From contig JANPLZ010000159.1 of NCBI GenBank assembly GCA_031422555.1, positions 1-44,976 on the forward strand: a stretch of 44,976 nucleotides of DNA. Reading direction: 5' to 3'. The stretch's first letter is position 1. Each line of letters opens with the position of its first letter. A program made the translations under genes and the position numbers. This DNA is from JANNAT01 sp031422555. GTDB lineage: Bacteria; Pseudomonadota; Alphaproteobacteria; Rhodobacterales; Rhodobacteraceae. The notes under the pieces were generated by a model that searched no databases, was not told the DNA's origin, and saw nothing but the letters and a program-made list of their open reading frames with translations. Below, piece after piece: positions 33,399-41,203 of this stretch.

Positions 33399-33427
33399 AT
33401 ATGAAATCAGCTTTTTTCGCAGATCAA
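33399..33427 (-). promoter_or_regulatory. Possible promoter of the cold shock gene
   Basis: On the minus strand TTGATC, 17 bases, TCATAT. The -35 is good and the -10 weak; it would give a leader of about 115 bases. Confidence 0.35.
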
Positions 33428-33443
33428 GAAAAAATTTTACGCC

Positions 33444-33656
33444 TTACGCGTGGTCGGCGACCAGTGGCGTGGCAATTTGCGCGGGGTTGGTCTTGCGTGG
33501 CAGCATTGCCACCCCAAGGATAACGCAGGCCGCCAGGGTGCCAACTCCGGTCCAAAGCCCGATGGCGGCGATCCAGCTGATATTCAGCACAACCAAAGCA
33601 AGGACGGCCGAGAAAAACCCCATGACGCCGCCTGTCAGCATTGATAAAACTGCCAT
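33444..33656 (-). CDS. Small membrane protein, 70 aa
   Basis: ATG at 33656 has GGAGG five bases upstream; a GTG at 33668 would put the ribosome site inside the gene. Two hydrophobic helices, about residues 9-26 and 30-52, with a short polar C-terminus (KTNPAQIATPLVADHA). No domain recognised. It stands alone upstream of the cold shock gene. Confidence 0.7.
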   Translation of the reverse strand: MAVLSMLTGGVMGFFSAVLALVVLNISWIAAIGLWTGVGTLAACVILGVAMLPRKTNPAQIATPLVADHA

Positions 33657-33766
33657 GATGTCCTCCACTTTGTGTTGGTAACATCAATACACGGTAGAAT
33701 GGGGCAAGAATGAGGCTAAAACGCGGTAAGGTTGTGTGATCGGCCTTAATCCGCCGAAAACTGCGC

Positions 33767-34366
33767 CTAGAAAACCCGGCGCGCGCGCAAGGCCGCACCG
33801 ATGGTGCCATCATCCAGATAGTTCAACTCGCCTCCGATCGGCACGCCCTGCGCCAAAGAGGTGATCTGAACGCCAACCCCCGCCAGCGCATCAGCGATAT
33901 AATGCGCCGTGGTTTGGCCATCGACGGTGGCGTTCAACGCCAGAATCACCTCGCGGGCGGCCTCATCTGTCACCCGGGCTACCAGCCGGGGGATGCCCAA
34001 CTCGTCCGGCCCCATCGCATCCAGCGCCGACAGCGTGCCGCCCAAAACGTGGTAGCGGCCCTTGAAGACCTGACCGCGTTCCATCGCCCACAAGTCGGCT
34101 ACGTCTTCGACGACGCAAATCTCGCCGGTCTGGCGGGCTGGATTGGCGCAGATCGGGCACAGATCGTCGGTGCCAATATTGCCGCACACCACGCAATCGC
34201 GCGCCGACAAGGCGACACCCGCCATGGCCGTGGCCAAGGGCGCCATCAACTGGCCGCGCTTTTTCAGCAAGGCCAGCACCGCACGCCGCGCAGACCGGGG
34301 CCCAAGGCCCGGCAGCCGCGCCATCAGATCAATCAGGGTTTCAATGTCGCGGGTGGCAGGGTCCAT
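33767..34366 (-). CDS. recR: Recombination protein RecR
   Basis: 199 residues, usual length. N-terminal helix-hairpin-helix (LPGLGPRSARRAVLALL), four-cysteine zinc finger CVVCGNIGTDDLCPIC, then a Toprim domain (CVVEDVADLWAMER) and a Walker-like C-terminus (GVQITSLAQGVPIGGELNYLDDGT). Acts with RecF and RecO in loading RecA at gaps. Its start shares one base with the ybaB stop (TGATG). Confidence 0.97.
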   Translation of the reverse strand: MDPATRDIETLIDLMARLPGLGPRSARRAVLALLKKRGQLMAPLATAMAGVALSARDCVVCGNIGTDDLCPICANPARQTGEICVVEDVADLWAMERGQVFKGRYHVLGGTLSALDAMGPDELGIPRLVARVTDEAAREVILALNATVDGQTTAHYIADALAGVGVQITSLAQGVPIGGELNYLDDGTIGAALRARRVF

Positions 34367-34701
34367 CAGATCGGCAGTTTCATATCCGCGGGCAGGCCCA
34401 TCGAGGTGGCAATCCGCTGCAATTCCGATGCGCTGCGGGCGGCGGCGCGGGCTTGGGCATCGCGCAGTGCGGCGATGATCAGGTCTTCAACCACCTCTTT
34501 TTCCGACGCCACAAGGATCGACGGATCAATGTCCAGTCCGGTGATGTCACCTTTTGCCGTGCAGCGCGCCTTGACCAGACCGGCACCCGCCTCGCCCACC
34601 ACAATGATGCGCGCCAGTTCGGCCTGCAGTTCAGCCATTTTTGACTGCATCTGCTGGGCCGTTTTCATCATCGCGGCCATATCGCCCAAGCCTTTTAGCA
34701 T
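34366..34701 (-). CDS. ybaB: YbaB/EbfC nucleoid-associated protein
   Basis: 111 residues. ATG at 34701 (MLKGLGDMAAMM) fits relatives; a GTG at 34710 right after the dnaX stop is less likely. N-terminal helix rich in Gln and Met (KTAQQMQSKMAELQ), then the small beta-sheet that binds DNA as a dimer. Middle gene of dnaX-ybaB-recR, a very conserved trio. Confidence 0.94.
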   Translation of the reverse strand: MLKGLGDMAAMMKTAQQMQSKMAELQAELARIIVVGEAGAGLVKARCTAKGDITGLDIDPSILVASEKEVVEDLIIAALRDAQARAAARSASELQRIATSMGLPADMKLPI

Positions 34702-34710
34702 CTTGCACAC

Positions 34711-36477
34711 CTATTCATCTTCAAACGGATCCCATTCGTCTTCGACCTCGGGCAGTGCCTCAAGCGCTGCGGAGGCCGCCATCGCCTCGGGGGTGCGGAT
34801 GTCACTGATTTTTGTCCCCGGAAACGCCGCCATGACCGCCTGCACCAAAGGGTTGGTCATCGCAACAGCCGTGGCCGCAACCTTGTGTGCGCTTGCACTT
34901 TCTTCAATCGTCGGCGCGCCGCCGGTGGACACCACCGACACGCCCCAACGCACCCCGGTCCAGCCCTGCAAGCGCTGTGACAACCGCGAGGCCAGATCGC
35001 CGCGCGCGTTTGGTGTTGGTTCAAATTCAATGCGGCCGGGCGAATAGCGGACAAGGCGCAGGCAGGATTCCACTTCGACCAATAGCTGCATGTCCCGTTT
35101 TTCGCGGATCAGATCAACAACTTGGGCAAAGCTGGTATAAACGGTCAGCGCTGTGTCGGCCACCGCCACTGCTTGCGCGCCCTGCATCACCGGGCCGCGC
35201 GCCGGGGCTTGCGGGGCCAGCCGCATCATTGGGGCATGCCCCGTGCCACCGCCAACACTGCCGCCGCCAACACTGCCGCCCGCAGGCGCGCCTCCCGGCA
35301 TCGCGGGTTGTGGCCCGGCTTGCAGCCGTTTGATCAGCGTTTCGGGATCGGGCAGATCGGCCACATGCGTCAGGCGGATCACCGCCATTTCCGCGGCCAT
35401 CATCGCGTTGGGGGCCAAGGCCACTTCTTCCAACGATTTCAGCAACATCTGCCACATCCGCGTCAAAGACCGCATCGCCAGTCGTGCGGCCATATCCAAA
35501 CCCCGGACGCGCTCATCGGCGGGGGTGGTCGGATCATCGGCGGCTTCGGGAGTAATTTTGATCACCGAAATCCAATGGGTGATTTCCGCAAGATCGCGCA
35601 GCACCGCCATCGGATCGGCCCCGTCCGCATATTGGCCCGACAATTCCGCCAGCGCGCCCGCCGCATTGCCCTGCATGATCAGATCGAACAGATCCAGCAC
35701 TCGGCCCCGATCCGCCAGCCCCAGCATGGCGCGCACCTGATCGGCATTGGTTTCGCCCGCGCCGTTGGAAATCGCCTGATCCAACAGGCTGGTGGCATCG
35801 CGGGCCGACCCTTCGGCGGCGCGTGTGATAAGCGCCAGCGCACCGTCGCTTATCTTTGCCCCTTCAGCAGTGGCGATCTTCTGGATCAGCGCCATCATCA
35901 CCTCGGGTTCAATCCGTTTCAGATCGAACCGCTGGCAGCGTGACAGCACCGTGACCGGCACTTTGCGAATTTCCGTGGTGGCAAAGATGAATTTCACATG
36001 CGCGGGCGGCTCTTCCAGCGTTTTCAAAAGCGCGTTGAACGCCGCGTTCGACAGCATATGCACTTCGTCGATTATGTAGATTTTATACCGGGCCGATGCC
36101 GCGCGGTAATGCACGGAATCAATGACTTCGCGCATGTCGTTGACACCCGTGCGCGATGCCGCATCCATTTCCAGCACATCGACATGACGGCCCTCGGCAA
36201 TGGACCGGCACGGGTCGCATTTGCCACAAGGTTCGGTCGTCGGCCCGCCCGCGCCATCGGGGCCAATGCAGTTCAGCCCCTTGGCGATGATCCGCGCCGT
36301 GGTGGTTTTGCCGGTGCCGCGAATGCCCGTCATCATGAAGGCATGCGCAATCCGGTCCGCCGCAAACGCATTTTTCAACGTGCGCACCATCGCCTCTTGG
36401 CCAACCAGATCGGCAAAGGTTTCGGGGCGGTATTTGCGGGCAAGCACCTGATAGGCAGGCGCGGTTGTGTCAGACAT
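34711..36477 (-). CDS. dnaX: DNA polymerase III subunits gamma/tau
   Basis: 588 residues. ATG at 36477 (MSDTTAPAYQVLARKYRPETF) matches the family; the open frame extends to 36570 without support. The clamp-loader AAA+ domain has Walker A GIRGTGKTTTAR, a four-cysteine zinc module (CGKCDPC...), Walker B IIDEVHMLS, and sensor ATTEIRKVP. The middle carries a Gly/Pro-rich linker (GGSVGGGSVGGGTG) and the C-terminal tau domain that contacts the polymerase follows. I see no obvious slippery frameshift site for a separate gamma form. Confidence 0.96.
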   Translation of the reverse strand: MSDTTAPAYQVLARKYRPETFADLVGQEAMVRTLKNAFAADRIAHAFMMTGIRGTGKTTTARIIAKGLNCIGPDGAGGPTTEPCGKCDPCRSIAEGRHVDVLEMDAASRTGVNDMREVIDSVHYRAASARYKIYIIDEVHMLSNAAFNALLKTLEEPPAHVKFIFATTEIRKVPVTVLSRCQRFDLKRIEPEVMMALIQKIATAEGAKISDGALALITRAAEGSARDATSLLDQAISNGAGETNADQVRAMLGLADRGRVLDLFDLIMQGNAAGALAELSGQYADGADPMAVLRDLAEITHWISVIKITPEAADDPTTPADERVRGLDMAARLAMRSLTRMWQMLLKSLEEVALAPNAMMAAEMAVIRLTHVADLPDPETLIKRLQAGPQPAMPGGAPAGGSVGGGSVGGGTGHAPMMRLAPQAPARGPVMQGAQAVAVADTALTVYTSFAQVVDLIREKRDMQLLVEVESCLRLVRYSPGRIEFEPTPNARGDLASRLSQRLQGWTGVRWGVSVVSTGGAPTIEESASAHKVAATAVAMTNPLVQAVMAAFPGTKISDIRTPEAMAASAALEALPEVEDEWDPFEDE

Positions 36478-36605
36478 CGGGCACTTTCGGATTCGAGTTA
36501 ATCGACAGACTAGGGCCGCCGTGCGGCGGCGTAAACCGATCTGGCGTGATGGTGCGGTATAATCGCCCAAAACGGTTGTGCTGGTCAGGGACCGCGTCCA
36601 TCAGG

Positions 36606-37640
36606 CTAGCGTTTTGCAGGTTTGCCGCCCGGTTTGCGGTGCAGTTTGCCGAAGGTTTTTGCGGCGGTGCGGGCCTCAAACAGGGTTTGGGTGTTGAACT
36701 TGTCTTCCCGTTCCAGCTTGCGCCAGCGCGCCAGCCGGTCGGCGTCCATCTCACCCGCCGCGATGGCCGCCTGCACAGCGCAGCCCGGTTCGTGTTCGTG
36801 GGTGCAATTACGGAATTTGCACATGGCCCCAAGTGCGGATAAATCCGCAAAATGGCGCCCGATACCATCGCCGACATCGGCCAGTTGCAACTCGCGCATG
36901 CCGGGGGTGTCGATCAGCCAACCGCCGCCCGGAATGGCCAGCATATTGCGCCGCGTGGTGGTGTGGCGGCCCTTGGCATCGGCTTCGCGAATGTCGCCGG
37001 TGTCTTGCAACGGTGCCCCCAGCGCGTTGGCCAGCGTGGATTTGCCCACGCCTGACGACCCCAGCAGCGCAACAGTGCGGCCCGTGCTGCACCATTCGGT
37101 CAGCGCGGTCACGCCGTCGGCCGTGCGCGCATCGACCGCCACCACCCGCAAACCGCGCTGCAAGGTTTCGGCCTGCGCGACATAGGTCTGCGGATCGGGA
37201 CAGGTGTCGGCCTTGGTCAGCACGATCACCGGCTCCACTTCGGCATGGGCGGCCAATATCAAGAACCGTTCCAACCGGGCGATGTTCAGATCAGCGTTGC
37301 AGGAACTGACGATAAACAACGTGTCCAGATTGGCGGCGATCAGTTGCACATCGGCCCCGGTGCCCGCAGCCCGTCGTTGCAACAGGCTGGTGCGCTCAAG
37401 TCGGCGATGCACGCGGTGGGCGTGCTGATCGACCAACACCCAATCGCCCACTGCCAGATCGGCCATCGGCATATCTGGGCGCAAAAACAGCGTCAAAGGT
37501 CCGGCATCCGACAACGCCTCAACCCGCGCGCGGTGCACCGACGTCAGCCGGGCCGGCGGGGTGACGTTGATATCGTCAAGATCAAGCTGTGTTCGGAAAT
37601 GGTCAGACCATCCAAGGTCGGCCAAGGAATAAATGTGCAA
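36606..37640 (-). CDS. rsgA: Ribosome small subunit-dependent GTPase A
   Basis: 344 residues. An N-terminal OB-fold (about 25-95), a circularly permuted GTPase with G4 LTKAD before G1 GSSGVGKSTL, then G3 DTPGMREL, and a C-terminal zinc module CKFRNCTHEHEPGC. Helps late 30S subunit maturation. The C-terminus is basic (KLHRKPGGKPAKR). A 260-base gap separates it from the divergent mog gene. Confidence 0.96.
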   Translation of the reverse strand: MHIYSLADLGWSDHFRTQLDLDDINVTPPARLTSVHRARVEALSDAGPLTLFLRPDMPMADLAVGDWVLVDQHAHRVHRRLERTSLLQRRAAGTGADVQLIAANLDTLFIVSSCNADLNIARLERFLILAAHAEVEPVIVLTKADTCPDPQTYVAQAETLQRGLRVVAVDARTADGVTALTEWCSTGRTVALLGSSGVGKSTLANALGAPLQDTGDIREADAKGRHTTTRRNMLAIPGGGWLIDTPGMRELQLADVGDGIGRHFADLSALGAMCKFRNCTHEHEPGCAVQAAIAAGEMDADRLARWRKLEREDKFNTQTLFEARTAAKTFGKLHRKPGGKPAKR

Positions 37641-37702
37641 TTCAGTGCCTCGCGTTGCCCACAGGAAAATCAGCCCAACCTTTGCGGTTGGCCAAGGGTT
37701 TA

Positions 37703-37741
37703 CCCGGGCAGCGTTCAGGCAGTTGCCTTAGATCGCCCGGG
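37703..37741. other. Nested hairpin in the rsgA-mog gap
   Basis: Outer arms CCCGGGC and GCCCGGG with inner arms AGGCA and TGCCT, 160 bases before mog and 62 before rsgA (other strand). No T-run follows. Could be a leader structure of either gene; the rest of the gap (37641-37900) shows no gene. Confidence 0.35.
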
Positions 37742-37900
37742 GGATACGGATGGTAAATCTGTCCATGACTTTCCCCCTTCAACGCAAGTTTCATTTCCAA
37801 AGGTTACGCCGGATTCGCCCGTGCTGGCAAGTCTGGCCCATCAAAGGGGCTTGAACCCCACCGCATTTGGCGCAACCAAGGGGCATCAGGGAGGTTGCTT

Positions 37901-38425
37901 ATGGCACGCATCGCCGTTTTGACCGTTTCAGACCGCGCCGCGCGCGGCGAATACCAAGACAGGGGTGGGCCTGCTGCCGAAGAGTGGCTGCGCCGGGTGA
38001 TCACGTCTGACATCGAAATACTGTGCCGCATTACCCCCGATGGCCGCGCCGAAGTGGCGGCAGAATTGCGCTATCTGGCCGATGTCTGGGGGGCTGATCT
38101 GATCCTTGCCACGGGCGGCACCGGTCCCAGCCCGCGCGATCTGACCCCCGAGGCGGTAGATGACGTGGTGTCGATGCATTTGCCTGGGTTTGGCGAGGTG
38201 ATGCGCGCGGCCAATGGCCGGGTGGTGGCCACAGCCATGCTATCGCGTCAGGGGGCGGGCGTGCGCGGCAAAACCCTGATCATCACTTTGCCGGGCAGCC
38301 CAAATGCTATCGCCACCAGCCTTGAGGCGATTTTTGCGGCCGTGCCTTATTGCCTTGATCTGATCGGGGCGGCGCGGATTGAAACCGATCCTGCTATGAT
38401 CAAGGCGCACCGGCCAAAATCTTAA
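37901..38425 (+). CDS. mog: Molybdopterin adenylyltransferase (MogA/MoaB-type)
   Basis: 174 residues; GGGAGG six bases before ATG 37901 fixes the start. Motifs: ARIAVLTVSDRAARGEY, LATGGTGPSPRDLTPEAV and TLPGSPNAI, the binding loops of the MoCF/MogA fold. Adenylates molybdopterin before molybdenum insertion. It overlaps the convergent DUF4864 gene by four bases at the TTAA junction. Confidence 0.94.
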   Translation: MARIAVLTVSDRAARGEYQDRGGPAAEEWLRRVITSDIEILCRITPDGRAEVAAELRYLADVWGADLILATGGTGPSPRDLTPEAVDDVVSMHLPGFGEVMRAANGRVVATAMLSRQGAGVRGKTLIITLPGSPNAIATSLEAIFAAVPYCLDLIGAARIETDPAMIKAHRPKS

Positions 38426-38823
38426 GCCCCGACATCCTGCGCGGGCAAAAGTTGCACCGCGTTGATTTGCCAGCCGTCGGCGGTTTCGATCATCTGATAG
38501 TCCAGCAAATGGGTGCGCCCCGAATTGTCGGTGATCATCACCCGTTGCCAAAGATTGCCCGCAACCGTACGCAATTCCAGCATCTGCACCGCACCGTGCC
38601 GCGACACCATTGGATAGCCTTGCTGCACCATCGTGCCGAAATTATCCGAGGTGCCAAATATCCCCTTGATCATCGGCGAGGCAAAACTGAAAGCAGTGAC
38701 AAAATCATCGGCCATGAACGCATCAAGCTGCGATTGGATGGTCGTTTGAATTGGTGCTTCCTGGGCCTGCGCGGGCAGGGCCAGACAAGCGGCGGTTAGA
38801 ACAGCGTAGAGGCCAAGTCGCAT
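38422..38823 (-). CDS. DUF4864 family secreted protein
   Basis: 133 residues. ATG at 38823 (MRLGLYAVLTAACLALPAQAQ) starts a clear Sec signal peptide with AQA-Q cleavage near residue 20; AAGGGA lies upstream. The mature part is a small NTF2-like fold (IQSQLDAFMADDFVTAFSFAS), as in DUF4864. Function unknown; expected in the periplasm. Confidence 0.85.
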   Translation of the reverse strand: MRLGLYAVLTAACLALPAQAQEAPIQTTIQSQLDAFMADDFVTAFSFASPMIKGIFGTSDNFGTMVQQGYPMVSRHGAVQMLELRTVAGNLWQRVMITDNSGRTHLLDYQMIETADGWQINAVQLLPAQDVGA

Positions 38824-38885
38824 GGCGATCCCTTTTCCGATACGTCCCCAAGTCAAAGGATAGATCAGATCGGGCAGGCGTCAAA

Positions 38886-38913
38886 TAAAGATCCCGGCAT
38901 TGCCATCGGGATC
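38886..38913 (-). terminator. Probable terminator of lysS
   Basis: On the minus strand GATCCCG and CGGGATC flank a 10-base loop and are followed by TTTATTT, 31 bases after the lysS stop. Confidence 0.7.
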
Positions 38914-38944
38914 GGGGTTCCTCAAAAGGATATCGGACCTCACC

Positions 38945-40525
38945 CTATGCCAGCAATTCGCCCGCCATGCCCCGATTCAGTAAGGCGATGGTTTCCTGCA
39001 CGCCGTAAAGGGCAATAAACCCGCCAAAGCGCGGGCCATCGGATGCGCCCAGCAACACTTCGTACAGGGCTTTGAACCAATCGCGCAAAGGATCAAAGCC
39101 GTGATCCTTGCCAACCGCGAAGACCATGGTTTGCAACGCGTCATCATCAAGGCCGCCATCCCATGCCACCAGCCGCGCGCGTAAATCCAACATGGCGGCG
39201 CGTTCGGTATCAGTTGGCAGGCGAAACACCCGGCTGGGCGCAATCCGATCCGCGAAATAGCGCACAGCAAAGCCTGCGGCGGCATCCAGATCGGGGTTGC
39301 CTTCGGGCGACGCATTTGGCGAATAGCGTTTGATAAAGCCCCAAAGGGCCGTAGCATCTTTGGCCCCCGCCACCGACGCCAAATTCAGCAGCATCGCAAA
39401 CGACACCACCATCGTGCTGACCGGTGGCTTGCCCTGATGAATATGCCAGACCGGATTGTTCACTTGCGCATCAATATCTTGGGTCGCATAGGCGCGCAGT
39501 TGCTGATGGTATTCATCCACCGCTTTGGGGATGACATCAAAATGCATCCGCTTGGCGGTTTTGGGTTTGGCATACATGAAATACGACAGCGATTCCGCCG
39601 ATGCATAGGTCAGCCATTCATCAATCGTCAGGCCGTTGCCCTTGGATTTGGAAATCTTCTGCCCCTGTTCGTCCAAGAACAGCTCATAGCTGAAATGGTT
39701 GGGTTTGCGCCCGCCTAATGCCTCGCAGATGCCGTCATAAATCGGTGTGTTGGTGGAATGGTCTTTGCCATACATTTCAAAATCGACGTCCAGCGCCGCC
39801 CAGCGTGCGCCAAAGTCGGGCTTCCATTGCAGCTTTACATGGCCGCCAGTCACCGGCAGCGTCCATTCGCGGCCCGCGTCATCCTCAAAGGTAATGGTGT
39901 GATTGACGGCATCGACGTTTTTCATCGGCACATACATCACCCGACCGGTTTCGGGGTGGATGGGTAGAAAACACGAATAGGTTTGCTGGCGCTCTTCGCG
40001 CAAACTGGCCATCATGATTGCCATGATCGCGTCATAGCGTTCGCAAGCCAGTCGCAACGTGGCATCAAACTGACCGGTTTTGTAAAACTCGGTCGCACTG
40101 ATGAATTCATACTCAAAGCCGAAGGTGTCCAGAAACCGGCGCAACATGGCGTTGTTATGCGCGCCAAAACTTTCGTATTGGCCAAAGGGATCGGGCACCG
40201 ACGTCAGCGGGCGTTGCAGGTTTTCGATCAGCATGTCGCGCTGCGGCACGTTATCGGGCACTTTGCGCATGCCGTCGACGTCATCGGAAAAACAGATCAG
40301 CCGGGTCGGAATATCCGATATCGCCTCAAACGCGCGGCGGATCATCGTGGTGCGCGCCACTTCGCCGAAAGTGCCGATATGGGGCAGGCCGGACGGGCCA
40401 TAGCCGGTTTCAAACAGCACATAGCCCTTTTCAGGCCCGCCTTTGTCAAAGCGTTTCAACAGCGCGCGCGCCTCTTCAAAAGGCCAGGCTTTCGATTTCA
40501 TCGCAGCGTCGCGCACAGCAGACAT
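38945..40525 (-). CDS. lysS: Lysyl-tRNA synthetase, class I
   Basis: 526 residues. ATG at 40525 (MSAVRDAAMKSKAWPFEEA) is preferred because AAAGGA lies eight bases upstream; an ATG at 40534 would have the ribosome site abutting it. The class I motifs are PHIGTFGE (HIGH-like) and KISKSKG (KMSKS-like), in a Rossmann fold unrelated to the class II LysRS of most bacteria. This archaeal-type enzyme is known in alphaproteobacteria. Charges tRNA-Lys in the cytoplasm. Confidence 0.96.
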   Translation of the reverse strand: MSAVRDAAMKSKAWPFEEARALLKRFDKGGPEKGYVLFETGYGPSGLPHIGTFGEVARTTMIRRAFEAISDIPTRLICFSDDVDGMRKVPDNVPQRDMLIENLQRPLTSVPDPFGQYESFGAHNNAMLRRFLDTFGFEYEFISATEFYKTGQFDATLRLACERYDAIMAIMMASLREERQQTYSCFLPIHPETGRVMYVPMKNVDAVNHTITFEDDAGREWTLPVTGGHVKLQWKPDFGARWAALDVDFEMYGKDHSTNTPIYDGICEALGGRKPNHFSYELFLDEQGQKISKSKGNGLTIDEWLTYASAESLSYFMYAKPKTAKRMHFDVIPKAVDEYHQQLRAYATQDIDAQVNNPVWHIHQGKPPVSTMVVSFAMLLNLASVAGAKDATALWGFIKRYSPNASPEGNPDLDAAAGFAVRYFADRIAPSRVFRLPTDTERAAMLDLRARLVAWDGGLDDDALQTMVFAVGKDHGFDPLRDWFKALYEVLLGASDGPRFGGFIALYGVQETIALLNRGMAGELLA

Positions 40526-40576
40526 CCGGGGCATCCTTTATCGGGCACCAACCCGATGTTGCATTGCCCCGCATGT

Positions 40577-40605
40577 CGTCTATTGCTGCGACGGCGCGAG
40601 GTCAA
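40577..40605 (-). promoter_or_regulatory. Possible promoter of lysS
   Basis: On the minus strand TTGACC, a 17-base spacer, and TAGACG, about 52 bases before the lysS start. Good -35 with a weak -10; it overlaps the region divergent to the TerB-like gene. Confidence 0.45.
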
Positions 40606-40637
40606 TATTCTGCGCTGCAACATTACAGGAGCAGATG

Positions 40638-41060
40638 ATGATAGACGCCCCCGCCTCGATGTCGCCCCAGGATGCGCTGGTGGCCGTGATGATCGCGGTT
40701 TCCGCGTCTGACGAACAAATGCGCACGGCCGAGTTGATCGCCATTCAACGCATGGTCAACCACATGCCGGTGTTTGCCGACTATGACGGCGACCGCATCC
40801 GCACCATCGCGCAAACGGTGTTTGATCTGTTCGAAGTCGAAGACGGGCTGGACGCGCTGTTCGGTTTAATCCGCGATGCGCTGCCAGAGCGGTTGAATGA
40901 AACGGCTTATGCGCTGGCCTGTGATGTGGTGTCGGCGGATGGCAACCTGAACGAGGTCGAACTGCGCATGCTGGAAGAAGTGCGCGAGGAATTGTCGATC
41001 GACCGACTGCACGCCGCAGCCATCGAATGGGGCGCGCGGGTGCGGCATTTGAAGCCGTAG
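40638..41060 (+). CDS. TerB-like tellurite resistance family protein
   Basis: 140 residues. AGGAG lies six bases before ATG 40638, favouring it over the ATG three bases earlier. All helical; the pattern of Asp/Glu residues on paired helices (VSASDEQMRTAELIAI, VVSADGNLNEVELRML) matches the TerB fold, a metal-binding helical bundle. Other ter genes are absent, so it is a stand-alone member and probably not for tellurite resistance. Confidence 0.8.
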   Translation: MIDAPASMSPQDALVAVMIAVSASDEQMRTAELIAIQRMVNHMPVFADYDGDRIRTIAQTVFDLFEVEDGLDALFGLIRDALPERLNETAYALACDVVSADGNLNEVELRMLEEVREELSIDRLHAAAIEWGARVRHLKP

Positions 41061-41087
41061 GGTGGCTTGCGCCTCTGCCGCGATTTG

Positions 41088-41112
41088 AAAAGGCCCCGGA
41101 CCATCCGGGGCC
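41088..41112 (-). terminator. Terminator of dacB
   Basis: Perfect arms GGCCCCGG and CCGGGGCC around a 5-base loop; on the minus strand TTTT follows, about 90 bases after the dacB stop. On the plus strand the stem comes 31 bases after the TerB-like stop, so it may serve both. Confidence 0.75.
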
Positions 41113-41203
41113 GGCAAAAGATGCGACCGGCCTGTCTGGCCAAATTCGGGCGAAGATTGCCCACAGCAACAGCGTGGCACATGTCGGACAGACCCAGCCA
41201 AGC

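Noticed and set aside
36540..36600. Possible signal recognition particle RNA near dnaX, because of GGTCAGGGACC
   Set aside because: The conserved GGAAGG/AGCAGCC apical loop of SRP RNA is absent and no long hairpin surrounds the segment.
37845..37875. tRNA-like T-arm (GGGGTTCAAGCCCC on the minus strand) in the rsgA-mog gap
   Set aside because: The loop is one base short and no anticodon, D-arm or acceptor stem can be drawn around it.
40556..40623. Inverted arms ATGTTGCA and TGCAACAT between lysS and the TerB-like gene
   Set aside because: Only eight bases, 52 bases apart, with no further pairing inside; well within chance for a gap of this size.
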